Notes: generated by a model not told the origin, from the letters alone. 64,000 nucleotides of DNA from Dendrocalamus latiflorus (GCA_017311315.1 CM029663.1:33336622-33400621); one strand, 5' to 3'; positions 1 through 12,592 are shown, counted from the first letter of the stretch. Numbers and translations: made by a program.

Positions 1-914
1 TCCCAAAGTCGCGGAACTTCTTCTTGCCTTGGGCATGGACTGGAGGCTTCTTGTTGCGGTTCTTATCGGTGTAGTCATTCTTGCCCGAACTGCCATAGTC
101 AGCTTTCCCTTTCTCCAGTTTGGGGCAGTTTGCCCGAATGTGGTTGGGGCCACCACACTCGAAGCAAATCACGGGTCCTCCCCTCTTTCTGTCCCTCCTC
201 CTCTTGTAAGCATGGGAAAACTTCCGAGCTAGGAGGGCCAGTTGCTCATCCTCGAGCTGCTCTAACTGATCATCAGTTACGTCACAGAGAGCAGCAAGGG
301 AGAAACCAGAAATCGACTCAGAAGAAGGACCAGAAGAAGAAACGGGATCGGTGACCAAAGCCATCGACTGTGACTTCGACCTACGAGAGACAACGTCAAT
401 CTCCCAAACCCGCAGATCAAGTGCCGTGAGCATCTGACGAGCGTTGCCCGAGTCGGGGTATGTGAGACCGACCGCTCGGAGGTTGCTCAAGATTTTGTGG
501 AAACGCGCGAAGCACTCATCTAGGGACTCAGCAGCAAGCATCTCGAATTTGTTGTATTCTCTCTTGAACTGGTCCTGTCGAACTGTCTTGATCTGGGTGG
601 TGCCCTCATGGTATGCGTCGAGGGTCACCCAGATATCGTAGGCGGACGACAGGTGGGAGATGCGATCGAACTCGCTACGACTCAGGCCCTGGATAATGAT
701 GTTCCTTGCCTTAGCGTTTGCCTCAACATCATGCATATTCCCAGCATTGATGTTCTCATCGGCAGGAACAACAAACCGGACCTTGACCTTGCGCCAGATA
801 ACGTACCCCTGAGCCTGGATGTATGTCTCCATTCGGCTCTTCCAGAAGGGGTAATCGATGCCATCGAAAATGGGCGGCTTGGTCGAGTACTTGTCCGTCG
901 CCGTGGCTCTTGAG
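1..914 (-). pseudogene. Sirevirus gag, 5' part (element A, runs off left edge)
   Basis: This is the N-terminal part of a Ty1/copia Sirevirus gag, the capsid protein that packages element RNA. It is nearly identical to 13528-14440 and encodes the same CCHC zinc knuckle on the minus strand. Reading starts near 904, but the codon at the expected start (904-902) is ACG, not ATG. Unlike the second copy, it has no stop codon at the position equivalent to 14361-14359. The rest of the element lies left of the window. It joins the shared LTR at 961 through a degraded primer-binding site. Confidence 0.75.
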
Positions 915-945
915 ACCGGTTAAGATATATGAAGAAGAGCTAACC

Positions 946-959
946 GGCTTTGATATCAA
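946..959 (-). other. Primer-binding site of element A, mutated
   Basis: Read on the minus strand, this lies just after the LTR end and resembles the initiator-Met tRNA primer site TGGTATCAGAGC. It carries two changes that the copy at 14472-14484 does not have (ATCAAAG for the usual ATCAGAG, and GATATC for GGTATC). Confidence 0.65.
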
Positions 960-960
960 T

Positions 961-2988
961 TGTAGGACTGAAATGGTGACAGAAAGGGGGGTGAATGTCG
1001 TTCTCTTCAAAGTCGCCCCCGAGAATTCGTACACTGATTTTCTAATAAGATGCAGAACAAAACAACTCACAGAAAATTAATTTTGCTGAAAATTGGAACG
1101 CATGCGACAATAAAAAATTCAGTCTAAATCAAAGTTTAACCAGTAAAAAATTCAGCTGAAAATAACGCCGTCTGGATCGCATGCAGAGAGGTTGAAAATC
1201 AAGAAAAAGAAGAAAAGAAAGCCAAATAACACAAGAAGGCTAGATGCTTCAATCGGAATGAAATCTGGAGCTACAGGAGGAAATGCTTGCTTTAAAAAAA
1301 CTGATTCGGCTTCAAAGATCCATGAGACATTACAGCCGAAAGATCCAACAGAATCCATGAGAATTGTGACAAGAAGTTCAGGCATTACTGCCAAGCATTA
1401 GGACTGGCCGAATGCTAGAGAGCAATACAATCTTGGCTGCCGAGACAATCATAAACAAATTGCTAACAAGCTGCAGCCGAAGATTTGAACTGAAGCTGAA
1501 GGGAAGAACTGAAGTTCACTGAAACTAGAAAATCACTGTCGTACTGCACCTGAGAAGGCCGAACAGCAGCTGCAAGCAGCCAGCCGACAGCAATGAAAAG
1601 GAATTCTGAGATTTCAGATTTTTGCCGAATTCAAGAGAATAAGAGAAATGCTTCTTTTCTTTTCAGACAATACCAAGAACATAATCTAAATAAAATGGGG
1701 GCTCCAAACAACACAAGAAATCAACAAGAACTCACGAAATTCAGAGATTGACCAAGAACTAGAGAAAGTACAGAGACAACACTAAATTTTAAATTCCCAC
1801 TCAATCCTTGAGTCTTTGGTTATGAGCTTTTGCAGATAAGTTAGCAATACCCAAGGGACTTCTCGTACCAAAAATCAGGCCATCTCATGAAGGGGAACCC
1901 GAGAAACAACAAAACCCTAGAAGAAGGAAATGATGAACAGAGGAGGCTCAAAAAGAATAACTGAAATTAAACTTTGTTTGCTCTGAGGATTAACTAGCCA
2001 AATGGCTTTTGAGCATCTCCCATGTCATAGCAACCCATTTTGGGCCTTCCCAACAAGAATCAACTCGAAACTCACAAAATTAAGAAATCACATAAGAGAA
2101 GAACGAAGAACAGAGAAGAGCACGAGAGGAAATTTCAGATTTCAATCATTCAAGCAAAAGGATTACAAGGAGTCCCGATACGCATGGACATTAGGACATG
2201 AGGAATGATTACAAGTAGACACAGCTCCTCCTCTCCCTCTCAATCCTCAAGAACACCAAGAACTACATGGTTCTTGGGAGGAACACACTCAGAACACTAC
2301 AAGGAGACAACCAGGAGACACTCTCTGCCTCTCCAACCACTCTCACCCACTAAAGAGCAACGGAGAAAACAACCTCCAAAGCCTCTTTTGACTCAAATGA
2401 AACCCTAATTCTCTCTAGAATCCATGTTGAGGGCATGCAGCCCCTCCACCTATTTATAGCCTTGGCTAACGGGTCTCCAACCCGTTACGCCTGCTATACC
2501 CGAACGGAACCGTCTCCCACTTGTGCAGCCTCGCGAAATTCCCGATTCGCCCCTCCTGCACCTTCCGGTAAGCTTCCGCGCTCCTTGCCTCGCACGCCTC
2601 GCAACTGCCTCGAGTCCACGTCGTCTTCGACACCTCCTGACTGTTCTGACCTCAGCGCCACCTGCGCCTAGTCCAGTCCTCCGTGTCTTACCACAACTCC
2701 GTCTTGACGTCCTGTAGTCACACAGACAAGAAATACGTCAAATAGCACCGCTCGATACATGAAAGCGTAAATATCATAAACACATCATGCTTACCCATGA
2801 TGAAGTCCAAACCTGTCGAATCAAAGGAATATGCATCCTAAACCCATACGACTAAGTTTGACCATGTCCGACCGAGTCTATTGCATCACGCAACGACATG
2901 GTCCGAACCACCCAAACCAAACTCGACTTTCCTAAACCGATGTCAATTACTCATCATTCACACGGGATGACCTACACATGGTCTCTCA
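961..2988 (-). repeat. Sirevirus LTR shared by elements A and B
   Basis: This is a full-length LTR of about 2.0 kb, read on the minus strand from TG at 2988 to CA at 961. It is flanked on the high side by the last polypurine tract of element B (2991-2998) and on the low side by the primer-binding site and gag of element A. It therefore acts as the 3' LTR of B and the 5' LTR of A. Positions 961-2499 match 14487-16030 with scattered single-base differences and small indels. The outer 489 bases are absent from the other copy. Confidence 0.8.
2450..2459 (-). promoter_or_regulatory. TATA box of the Sirevirus LTR promoter
   Basis: CTATAAATAG on the minus strand, inside the LTR. The same motif is kept in the other LTR copy at 15981-15990. 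The position fits the U3/R boundary of a copia LTR. Activity is inferred only. Confidence 0.55.
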
Positions 2989-2990
2989 AT

Positions 2991-4690
2991 CTCCCCCTTG
3001 ATGAGTATATTGACAAACCCAGAAAATGCAAGAAGTTGAGTTTGATTTGAAAAATCCAACATGGTCCAAAAGAAGAAGATGAAGCTAATGACCATGTCGA
3101 CAGAAAGAACACTAGAGCAACCAAGAAAGAGCAAATTATTCTCCAAAGCTCTAAAATGTTCCCAAATGACTTTTTCTCCTCTATTCTCCCCCTTTTGGCA
3201 ATAAACACATCAAGGAGCAAAAGAGAGAATAGTTATGCATATGGATGAAATGGCTGAAGTTTCATTATTCTAAGAATTTAGAGCCATAAGTATCCATAAT
3301 GACCTGAATGTATTACACCAAGCCATAACTCAATAAAAGGCTATCTAGATCATGACAAGATATGTATATTCTACCTAGAACACATAGATGACGATCTGAA
3401 ATGTACTGTATTTTGTGAACATGTCAAGTCATCAATAAGCAAAGTCTAACTAGAGATATCCAAGGATGATGCAGGCCATGTCAATAAGCTAAGCGGAACC
3501 AAGAAGCTAATATTGAGTCCAAACAGAGTGCTATAAGCTCAGGATTGAAACATTGATTAAGTATTTGGTTCTTTTTGTAACTTAAGCAAAATGAGCACAA
3601 ATGACATATTTTCTTTTGAAACTTATGGTTGTTTCCAACCAACATTTTTTATCATGTGCTAGATCTCAAGCCTCATGCGACTACTCCAAGCAAGAAACTT
3701 AAGAAGATAGTCTAGGTCATCCAAAACTCCCCCTGAGTTCATGCCTAGTGCAATGGCAAGCCGTCTCATAAGAAAGAATTGGTGAAATCAGTTTTTTCGC
3801 ACAAAAGAGATCTTTTTGCTTTTTAAACAAGTTGTACTAACTTATGCATCATCAAGAGACGAAAATAGCTCAATCTAAGGCTCAACAAAGATTCAACGCT
3901 CAACTAAGCCTATTTGACATGGCATGAATCATAAAAGGATAGCTCAAGAAGGACTAGACTCAAATGCTAGCATGACAAGTTTTAATTCAAATTGAGCAAT
4001 TTTAATTAACTAATCATGGCAAAAGCTAGTCTACACATATGAAGTCATGATAAATCTAGCATATAAGCACAAGTCATGGCAAGGTGTAAAGCATTGTAAA
4101 CATGTCATAACAGGATAATAATCAAGGCTCAATGTAGTTATATTACAATGCAAAATGCTCAAATGCAAGAAAATTCAGCTCCCACTCAACATGAGATGCA
4201 ACTTTTAGTTCAAGTTGAGTTAAGTCAAAATTAAGCTCCAGTAGCTCCCAAATGAACTCCCCCTGAACCAAAGCAATAAAATTGAGAAGCTGGCAAAGAA
4301 AACAGCAAATAGGCAGTCCTTAAAGCATAGAAAAGATATAGAGGCAACTATGGCTCAGACTGACTCTCATTTACCCATATGAATCTAGGACTATTAGGCG
4401 GTAATCTAGCACACTAAGGAGTAAACACGTACCATGTCTACACAAGGGTGGCCCGACCCTTGCTAGAACCTACAAGTAGTGAGTGGGCTCAACCTAGTGA
4501 AAAGAGAGAAGCGGCTAATAGAGCAGAATCCTAGATCACAAGATGAGAGAAAACGACTAAGCAGCTAGACTAGAGAAACACTCTAACCTATGCTAGGAGG
4601 ACTAACCCAAATGCACCCAAAATGCAATGCAACAGTAAGGAGTAAGAGCATAATTAATATGATAAAGCAGTAGAGCACCGAACTCCCCCT
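2991..4690 (-). other. Array of five polypurine-tract motifs
   Basis: Minus-strand AGGGGGAG cores occur at 2991-2998, 3186-3193, 3727-3734, 4257-4264 and 4683-4690, all between pol and the 3' LTR. Multiple tract units here are a described Sirevirus feature. Only the one at 2991 abuts the LTR and would prime plus-strand synthesis. Apart from these motifs the 1.7 kb is AT-rich and shows no open frame of note. Confidence 0.7.
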
Positions 4691-5672
4691 CACTACAGTC
4701 CATATGGACAAATGTAACATCCCGAATTTTTGCTAAAATAAAATAATAATAATAAATAATAAAAATGGAATAAAATAAAATTAAAATTAAAATAAGTATT
4801 TTTGTGCCTAAAATTTTAAATTTGGATTTGCCCTGAATTTCTGTTTTTGAAAAAGCTGGATTTGAAAAGCATTTTTAGAAAAACCTAAAATTATTAAATA
4901 ATATGATATTTTGATTTTGTATAAAAATTCTATGTCAAATTAATTATTTGGACTTATTTGGCTTTTATTTGGTTCCCTGGTTTTTCTGGAGTTTAAAAAT
5001 GTATTTTTGAAATTAAAAAGTATTTTAAAATATGAAAATTAAATACCAACATTAGTTGGAAATATTTTTATTGAGTCTAGAATGTGTCCAGGAGATTCTA
5101 TGAAATTTGCTGGAAATGCTGGAGTTTAATTCATATTTTTCTGAGCTTTATTGGGTTTATTTGGGTTTTCTGAAAAGGAAAATCAATTTCCAAAAACTAA
5201 AATCCTCAACCTCCCCCTCTGGCCGCCACGTGGACGGCCAGATTGTCGGCCACGTCGCCCTGCTCCATCCCGCCTTGGCCCTCTCCGGGCCGTCCGATTT
5301 TACCCGCCACGCGGCGCCATCCCGGCCGCCCGCACCTCCCGCTCATCTCTCTCCTCCTCCCGGGCCCCACCTGTCGGCGCCCCTCTTCCCTCCCTCCGCC
5401 TCTCTCTGCCCCGCGGGTCCCCCCCGTCAGTCACCCCGCGCCGCCTTCGTCCTCCTCGCGCCCGTCCTCCCCGGCTGCAACCTCCGTCCGCCCTACCCGG
5501 CCACCACCCCGCTCCCCTCGGCCACGCCGCCCATCTTCGTGCGCCGCACTCACCCCGCACCCACCTCCCGCCTTTCCCGCGTCAAACCGCTGCCCACCTC
5601 CCCCAAATTGCTCGCAACCGCCGCCGCCCACTCCGGCGAGGAATTCGCGCCGACCCTGTGCCCCTCCGCCCC

Positions 5673-5680
5673 TATAAAAT
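5673..5680 (+). promoter_or_regulatory. TATA box in gypsy LTR
   Basis: TATAAAAT in the GC-rich core of the gypsy LTR, oriented with the element. It is followed by a C-rich pyrimidine stretch typical of plant 5' leaders. Function is inferred from position only. Confidence 0.5.
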
Positions 5681-7604
5681 GGCCCCGAGCTCTGCCTCCT
5701 CCCACTCCACCTCTCGCCGCCCACCATTTCCCCTCTCCGCTCCCCGAGAGCCTCGGCGCCGTGCGCGTTCATCTCCGCCACCGCCTCCGACGTTCGGCGA
5801 GGAATTGCCGGTGAGCCGAAGCTCCTCGCGTCTCTCCAACGCCTCCCTCGGCTTCCCTGTGCCCGTGCGCAGCTCCCCCGCCCCTCCGCCTGGCTCAAGC
5901 CCCATCGGAAGGCCCTCGCCGCCGTTAGCCCGAGCCGCGCCGCCGCTTGCCCTCGTCGTCGGCCAATTCCGGCCATCTCCGGTGAGCCCGCACCCCTCCC
6001 CCGCATTCCCCTCCGCGCCCTCTCGCTCCTCCACCCCTCACCGCCGGTCGCCGGAGCGTCGTCGTCGTCCCCGGTCCCGAGCGCCCCTCGCCAGCCTGTC
6101 CACGTCGGTCGCCCGTGCTGGCGTGGCGCTTGGGTGGCAGCCACGTCGGCACTGTGTCGGCAACCCACGCCCAGTCAGCGCCACGCAAGCGCCACCGGCC
6201 ACCCGTGCCACCTCACCCTTCCCCTGGTCCATGGACCTGCCTCATGTGGACCGAGCCCGCATGTCAGCCCCTCCACCTATTTTTCAGTAGAAAAATAATT
6301 CGCCCGAAAAGAAATTCCCAGGGCTGACGCAATAATCCAGATTTTCCTTTAGGAAAATAATTCCAAAAATTTCCCTTTTTCCATTCTCTCTTTTTAATTT
6401 TCCCGGAGCCCGTTCTCCTTCGTCCTAACTCCGATTTGACCCATTCAAATTTCTAAATTCATCAAAAATTCCCCTCTATCCATTGCTAGCCTCAATTCAA
6501 ATATTTGAAGTCAATTTGAATTTAATTTGAATTTATTTGAATTTGGTGGGTTATTTTCACGTGTAGACTTCGACGATTCGGGAGATTTCTTCGACGAAGA
6601 TTCAAACCAAATTCGAGGGCAAGGCAAGTCACACTCCTTGATCATGTTGATCCCAGATTTCAAAATAAAACTATGTTGTTTTAAATTATATTGCATGCAT
6701 ATTTTTATTCAACGTATTTCAATTCAGTTCTAAATTTAGTTATTGCCTACTTGTTAATCCCTCCATTGAATTTGAATTTCTCAATACCTTGTAACCCTAG
6801 AATCAAACTCTAATTAATACATTAGTGTTGGCTAGAGAGTTTAATCAAATGCTTAGCCCTGCCTAGTCATATAATTTTGTTTTGGGATATCTTTCACATA
6901 AAATGATAACCTTGTTTACATAAAATGATACGCTTTTAATATGTACTCTTGACTTTGGTGAGTCAAGGAGTGTTATGAGATATTTTGAAAACAAAATATA
7001 AACCTGGTATAGACTTAGGCATTTGGTTAGAGTGGTGGGTGCAGGCATGCCCTGTTGGTTGGAGCCGCAGTGGTTGATTGTCGTGCACGGGGGTATGTGG
7101 TTGGGCCTAAGTCAGATTAAGGACCGGTCTGTGAGCTACTGTTGCAAAGCCCTAATCGTACTACCACATGGCAGGTATGGGACAGCCCTGACTGAATAAT
7201 TTGTGAAGTCCCAACCTGAGTCAAGTTGTAGGTTGAAAGTGAGCGTGGTTGGTGCCATGTGAAGTCTCACTTGGGCGAGCGTGGTTAAGCCATGAGAAGT
7301 CTCGTCTAGGCTCAAGAGGGGGTCCCGGTCTGGTGGATTCCTTACTGGGGTGAAACCTTAGAGTTGGCTCGACCAGGTTGAAGGCTTTGCATTGTAAAGG
7401 CCTTGTCACGACTCCTTGCCGCACACCTAAGGAAGTGTGTAACTCGCGTGGCATAAAAGGATGATCTTGTCTTGTGGGTAAAGCTGTACAACCTCTGCAG
7501 AGTGTATAATCTATCCTGGATAGCCGTGCCCACGGTCATGGGCATGCTGAGTAAAAGTTTTTCATGGATTAGATTTTGATTTTCAAAAATATTTTCGAAA
7601 ACCT

Positions 7605-7740
7605 TGTGGATGGATGGAATCCATGAGAGATGAAAACCTTACGGATGGATGGAATCCGTGAGAGATTGGAACCTAGTGGATGGATGGAATCCATCGGAGT
7701 TGCGCAGTGAAAGCGTGTGGATGGATGAAATCCATACGTG
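7605..7740 (+). repeat. Short tandem repeats in gypsy LTR
   Basis: Four imperfect copies of a unit containing GATGGATGGAATCC, spaced roughly 35-45 bases apart, in the 3' third of the LTR. A looser duplication (GAGCGTGGTT...AAGTCTC) lies at 7240-7310. Confidence 0.6.
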
Positions 7741-8304
7741 AGCTTTTGGAAAAGATGGTCCGGGTGGGATGCCCGTGGATAGGTTGGTGTATGGTCGGAG
7801 CCTGCACTGACGGTATTATTTTCAACTACAAGTATTGTTTTTACTTACTGTATTAAATTCAGCAATTTCAATCTACTTATTATATTTCTTAAATGTTGTT
7901 GTATGCAAACTAACCCTGTAAGCCTTCCATTGAAGCCTTTATCATTATGGTGCATTTTCCCGTGTGACTTGCGGAGTACAAGTTTGTACTCACCTTGCTT
8001 TTTCCACACAGAGAAGGAAGACGTCAACTACAGTGAAGATCTGGACGAATAGGCCGCGTCTTACTGTCGTTTGCCTGTGGGCAGGCTCAGTGGGCTTCTT
8101 CCGCTTCGGTTTTTCTTCCGCTGCTTATTACTTAATTTTGACTTATGTGTCGTTGATGTAAACTTTGGCATTCATGCCCATATTCAGTTAATAAATGTCA
8201 TTATGGTTGATATTTATCTTTGTTGTACGTTGTGTGCACTAGCTGATCCTGGACTAGTGCGATTAACACAGAGGATCCAGGAGTCGTTGCTCCGGGTTCC
8301 GACA

Positions 8305-8417
8305 AAGGTGGTATCAGAGCCATGACGATACTAAGACACGACCGTAGGTAGATTAGAAAGGTCCGACCATAAGGACTTATTTTATTAAACCAGTAATTTC
8401 AAAAGTTTTGCTTAATC
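8305..8417 (+). other. Gypsy primer-binding site and leader remnant
   Basis: TGGTATCAGAGCC at 8309-8321 matches the 3' end of initiator-Met tRNA. About 95 bases of leader follow before homology to the end of Sirevirus pol resumes. The exact right boundary (about 8415-8420) is inferred from where the RNase H C-terminus stops looking like the family. Confidence 0.65.
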
Positions 8418-9659
8418 TTACCTCTCCCCGTAGAGCTGAAAACCTCGAACTATCCAAAGGCTTGGTGAAGATGTCAGCCAACTGGTGGTCACTCTCCACA
8501 AACTGGAGCACTATATCGCCCTTCTCTACATGGTCTCTAAGGAAGTGGAAGCGAATGTCAATGTGCTTAGTCCGGAAGTGTTGCACTGGGTTCTTAGCAA
8601 TGTTAATCGTAGAAGTGTTATCACAAAAGAGTGGAACACTGTCTATAACTAACCCAAAGTCCCGCAGGGTCGAAGCCATCCAAAGCACTTGACTACAGCA
8701 ACTGGCTGCAGCAACGTACTCGGCCTCTGCGGTGGAATGTCCAACACCGGACTGCTTCCTCGAAGACCAGGAAACAAGAGAAGTGCCAATAAATTGGCAG
8801 GTGCCAGAAGTGCTCTTCCTATCTATCCTACAGCTAGCGAAGTCTGCATCCGAGAAGGCTCTCAAGGAAAGACAGGAGGAGGAAGAGTACCAGATACCAT
8901 AATCAATGGTAGCTCGAAGGTACCGAAAAATGCGTTTCACCGCCTGGCGGTGAGATACGCGAGGAGAAGCCTGAAAGCGAGCACACAGACACACGGAGAA
9001 GTGTATGTCTGGTCTCGAGGCAGTGAGGTACAAGAGGGAGCCAATCATGCTGTGATACTCCTTCTGATCAACGGACTCGCCATCCTCATCTGGGTCAAGA
9101 TAGACTGTAGAAGCCATGGGAGTCGACACAGGCTTACCATCACTCATGTCGAAGCGTCTCAGAAGGTCACGAGTGTACTTTCCTTGATGAAGAAATGTAC
9201 CCTCCCGAGTCTGCTTGATTTGGAAGCCAAGGAAGAAGGTCAACTCCCCCATCATACTCATCTCAAACTCGGTGCTCATGACATCCGAGAACTGTGAAAC
9301 CAGAGTATGGGAAGAGCCGCCAAAGATGATGTCATCCACATAAATCTGGACGAGCAGGAGATCAGTGCCATACCGGCGGATGAACAAGGTCTTGTCAACT
9401 TTACCCATCTTAAAACCATGACTTAACAAGTAGGACTTAAGCCTCTCATACCAAGCTCTACGGGCTTGCTTAAGTCCATACAAGGCTTTGGAAAGCTTGA
9501 ACACATGGTTTGGGTATTTGGGGTTTTCGAAACCAGGAGGCTGTCGGACGTAGACCTCTTCCTCAATAAAGCCATTGAGAAAGGCACTCTTGACATCCAT
9601 CTGGTAAAGCTTGAAACCCTTAGAAGTTGCAAAGGCAAGCAGGATTCTAATGGCTTCAA
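8418..9659 (-). pseudogene. Sirevirus reverse transcriptase and RNase H
   Basis: This is the catalytic C-terminal part of copia pol. The main open segment, 9600 down to 8377, has the RT core with YVDD about 90 residues in, and an RNase H region with DADFA and the AEAEY segment near its end. The last 15 or so residues are not family-like because they read into gypsy leader. A frame change near 9600-9660 separates it from the preceding RT N-terminus. Without a continuous frame it cannot be made as part of a polyprotein. Confidence 0.85.
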
Positions 9660-9665
9660 GTCTAG

Positions 9666-10526
9666 CTACAGGGGCAAGGTCTTCTCGAAATCTAGACCCT
9701 CAACCTGGGAGAACCTCTGACCTACCAGTCTAGCCTTGTTCCGAATAACCACTCCATCCTCGCTCTGCTTGTTCTTGAACACCCACTTAGTCCCAATAAT
9801 ATTGTGACCTCGCGGGGGCTCGACATGCGACCAGACCTTGTTCCTCTCAAAATTTTCTAGCTCCTCATGCATGGCATTGACCCAAGACTCATCAGAAAGG
9901 GCGTGACAAACGTCCTTGGGCTCAAAGGAGGCAACAAAGGCAGAATGGAGACAGAATTGAGAAAAGCCAGACTTAGAGCGTGTGACACGCTCGAAGAGGT
10001 CTCCAATAATCTGCTCTGAACGATGCCTTTTCTGGATATGTCGGGGAGGTCCTGGATGAGGAGAAGAAGTGGCCTCTACCTCGTGTGCAGACGAGGCAGG
10101 GACAGAACCACTAGCTCCGGAGGAAGCAGTAGGCAAGGGCTGATCACCTTGAGGTGCTGTGGAAGAAGGCATCTCAAGGGAAGGATGAGGAGCTGGATCA
10201 GGTAAACAACCATCGTCTCCATCGTCCTCATCATCCACAAAGATGGTCTCGGACTGCTCTAAAGAACCTGAGATATCTGGCCTAGTCCCTGGACTGGCCT
10301 CGTCAAAGGTCACCTCGTAGGTCACTATCAATTTACTAGACTCGCAGTTCCAGACCCTATAAGCCCGCGAGGAAGGCGAGTAACCTAGAAAGATACCATC
10401 ACAAGAGCGTGACTCAAACTTGTCTAGGTTCCCGGACTTCAGAATAAAGCACTTGCAACCAAACACACAAAAATGAGAGACGCTGGGCTTTCGCCCGTAT
10501 CTCAACTCATAAGAAGTGCGGTGCAA
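9666..10526 (-). pseudogene. Sirevirus integrase C-terminus to RT N-terminus
   Basis: An open segment of 286 codons. It starts in the integrase C-terminal region with the GYRVW-like copia signature, passes through a long Ser/Pro/acidic linker (about residues 80-165), and enters the RT N-terminus with the GTKWVFKNK motif. It ends at a stop just before the RT palm begins, where a frameshift moves reading to the 8377-9659 segment. Confidence 0.8.
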
Positions 10527-10570
10527 GTGTGCCCGAAGAAAAACTCGATTGGAGACATGGCACGCGGTGG

Positions 10571-11047
10571 CTATAGCCTCAGCCCAAACTTCCGTGGTGT
10601 AGAGTACTCATCAAGCATCGTCCTGGCCATCTCGACCAAGGTACGGTTCTTTCTCTTCACAACGCCATTTTGCTGTGGGACGTGCGGAGAGGAGAACTGA
10701 TGCTCTACACCTATCTCACCACAGAAACTCTCGAAGTAGGAATTCTTGAACTTCGTGCCATTGTCACTGCGGATCGCTCGTAAGGCACCCGGGAGCTCAA
10801 CAGAAAGCCTACTGAAAAGACCTCGAAAATGTGAAAACGTCTCATCCTTCGAGGCTAAGAAAAACACCCAAGAATACCTCGAGAAGTCATCGACTACGAC
10901 AAGAACATACCACTTTCCTCCTGCTGACTGCACTCGAGCTGGTCCCACTGTATCCATGTGGAGCAGCTGTCCCGGTCCATCGGTCATAGTTCTGTGACGG
11001 GAGGGTGAGAAGCGGCAACCATCTTGCCGTGCCGGCATGGAGCACAA
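10571..11047 (-). pseudogene. Sirevirus integrase core
   Basis: 158 codons holding the DDE integrase core that joins element DNA to the chromosome. The first Asp is in HMDTVGP, the second in IRSDNGTKF, and the Glu is replaced: the family motif NGV-ERKN reads NGVVKRKN here. The expected catalytic Glu is therefore Lys, which should abolish activity even without the frame breaks. The segment overlaps the protease segment in another frame near 10984-11047, marking a frameshift, and a second frameshift follows near 10585. Confidence 0.8.
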
Positions 11048-11583
11048 ACTAGATCTTTGACCATCTTGAGTTTCGGCAAACCACGAATGAGATCGTGGCT
11101 GCTAACTCGAGTCAAATGGTCAAATCCAATGTGGCCAAGTCTCCTATGCCAGAAAGAAAGGTCATGGGACTCAGAAGCAACTAAACACCTGAGAGGATCA
11201 CTAGAAGACTCAGAAAAATCAGCACGAAAGATCCTCCCAAAACAAGAAATCCCGCAAACCAGACTACCCGAAGAATCAAGAATTTTGCAATTGTTTTTCT
11301 TAAAGCTCACCTCAAAGTCGTCATCGGTAAGCTGAGAAACGGAAAGCAAATTGTACTGCAGCTTACTAACCAAGGCAACATCTTTTAAAATGAAGGAATC
11401 ATTAATGCGCACAGTACCTTTGGCGATGACGCGCCTAGATGAAGCATCTCCGAAGGTGATCGTCTCATCACCTGGAGCACGGGCAAGGGAAGAAAACCAG
11501 TGGGAATCTCCGGTCATATGTCGTGAGCACCCGGAGTCTACAAGCCAAACCTTTCCCTTCCCTGCCCGGCGAACCTGAGTCAA
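10984..11583 (-). pseudogene. Sirevirus protease and GAG-pre-integrase domain
   Basis: 199 codons. The aspartic protease active site reads VDSGCSRHMTG near residue 16-26. The downstream HxRLGH and CxxC of the pre-integrase zinc-binding domain are visible near residues 145-180. It ends in a frame different from the integrase core. Confidence 0.8.
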
Positions 11584-12560
11584 CGAGAGAGTAAAGTCTC
11601 AGTACTGGGATAAATCAAGAGTGATTTTGGCACCCAATACTGAGTATCACGTGGAGCAAATGAAGTAGTCAAGCACGACTGACCTCTATCTACCCTACGC
11701 TCTCTGTGACTCAAAGAAGCAGAAAGTCTGTGAGCAGACCTGAAGCTGTTGCGGGGTCCGACTGCTACGGGAGAGCGAGTCGGAACACCGGCAGCAGGCA
11801 GATCATGCCGCGGGTAGCTATCTCGATGAGGGAAACGAGATCTACCCTCAGGGCGGCAAAAGACACTACCAGAGGCAGCATGAGGACGAAAAACAGAAGA
11901 CTCAGAAAAACCAAGTCCTTGATGCTGCCCAAACTCCTCAACAGGAGCAAACCTAGACCTCGTGTTGGTCTTAGGTGCACTCAAGGTCTGGGGTCGACCC
12001 TGAATACACCTAAGAGACTCAACATGGTCTCTACGCGCGATCTTGGCGCGCCTGAAGCATCTCTCGATCGAGTGTCCATCCTTCTGACAGAAGGTGCAGT
12101 GATACTTCACCTTTTGAGAGGTGGAAGTAGCACGAAGTGGCTTCGCCTTCTGAGAGGCCGAAGCAGCAGGTGGAATCACCTTGCTGTCAGAAATCCCCTG
12201 GACAAAGCCCGTTGATTTAAATTTAACCTCATCAGGCCTGGGCTCGACCTCGATCACACCTCCTACTATGGGTCTGAGAATAGCAGGTGGATGCTTCCTC
12301 ATATCCTCATAGAAATCATATCCTAGACCCTAATTAAATCTGCAAATCTTGGACTGGTCTAGAATAAGATTAAGCTTCTTTTTGCCTCCTACAAACCTCT
12401 CGAGAGTGTTCATAAGATACTGACACTCCCGAAAGAGAGAGGTGCAAGAAGAGCAGGGAGAAGGGGGAACAGCAGAGGGTAAGGGAGCAGAAGAAGAACC
12501 AACAGCAGAGGGATGAATGGCTTGTGCACGCACAGCCAACTCAGAAGGGACAGTCCTACT
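11580..12560 (-). pseudogene. Sirevirus gag-pol linker with second zinc knuckle
   Basis: A series of open segments (12539-12330 and 12302-11580) separated by in-frame stops. A CX2CX4HX4C knuckle (HCTFCQKDGHSIERC) lies about 80 residues into the second segment. The rest is basic and Ser/Arg-rich, as in Sirevirus linkers before the protease. Confidence 0.7.
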
Positions 12561-12592
12561 GCTAGCAGGTTGGTTCGCATCGCTAGGCGTCT

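Larger units (their letters stand above)
4713..8304 (+). repeat. Ty3/gypsy LTR, 3.6 kb, nested in Sirevirus B
   Basis: It begins TGTAACATCCCG and ends CCGACA, directly followed by a tRNA-iMet primer site at 8309, so this is a plus-strand 5' LTR. The length and start are typical of grass chromovirus (Tekay/Del/RIRE3-like) LTRs. The centre (5200-6250) is very GC-rich and gives long chance open frames on both strands. No gypsy gag-pol follows: only a short leader remains before Sirevirus pol resumes near 8418. It is therefore a deletion derivative and not a clean solo LTR. Confidence 0.8.

Noticed and set aside
5107..6290. Long open frames (235-379 codons) on both strands in the GC-rich block
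   Set aside because: They lie inside a gypsy LTR, overlap in several frames and have Pro/Ser/Arg composition with no domain; they are composition artefacts.
8408..9720. Plus-strand open frames opposite Sirevirus RT
   Set aside because: Antisense shadows of a clear RT/RNase H frame.
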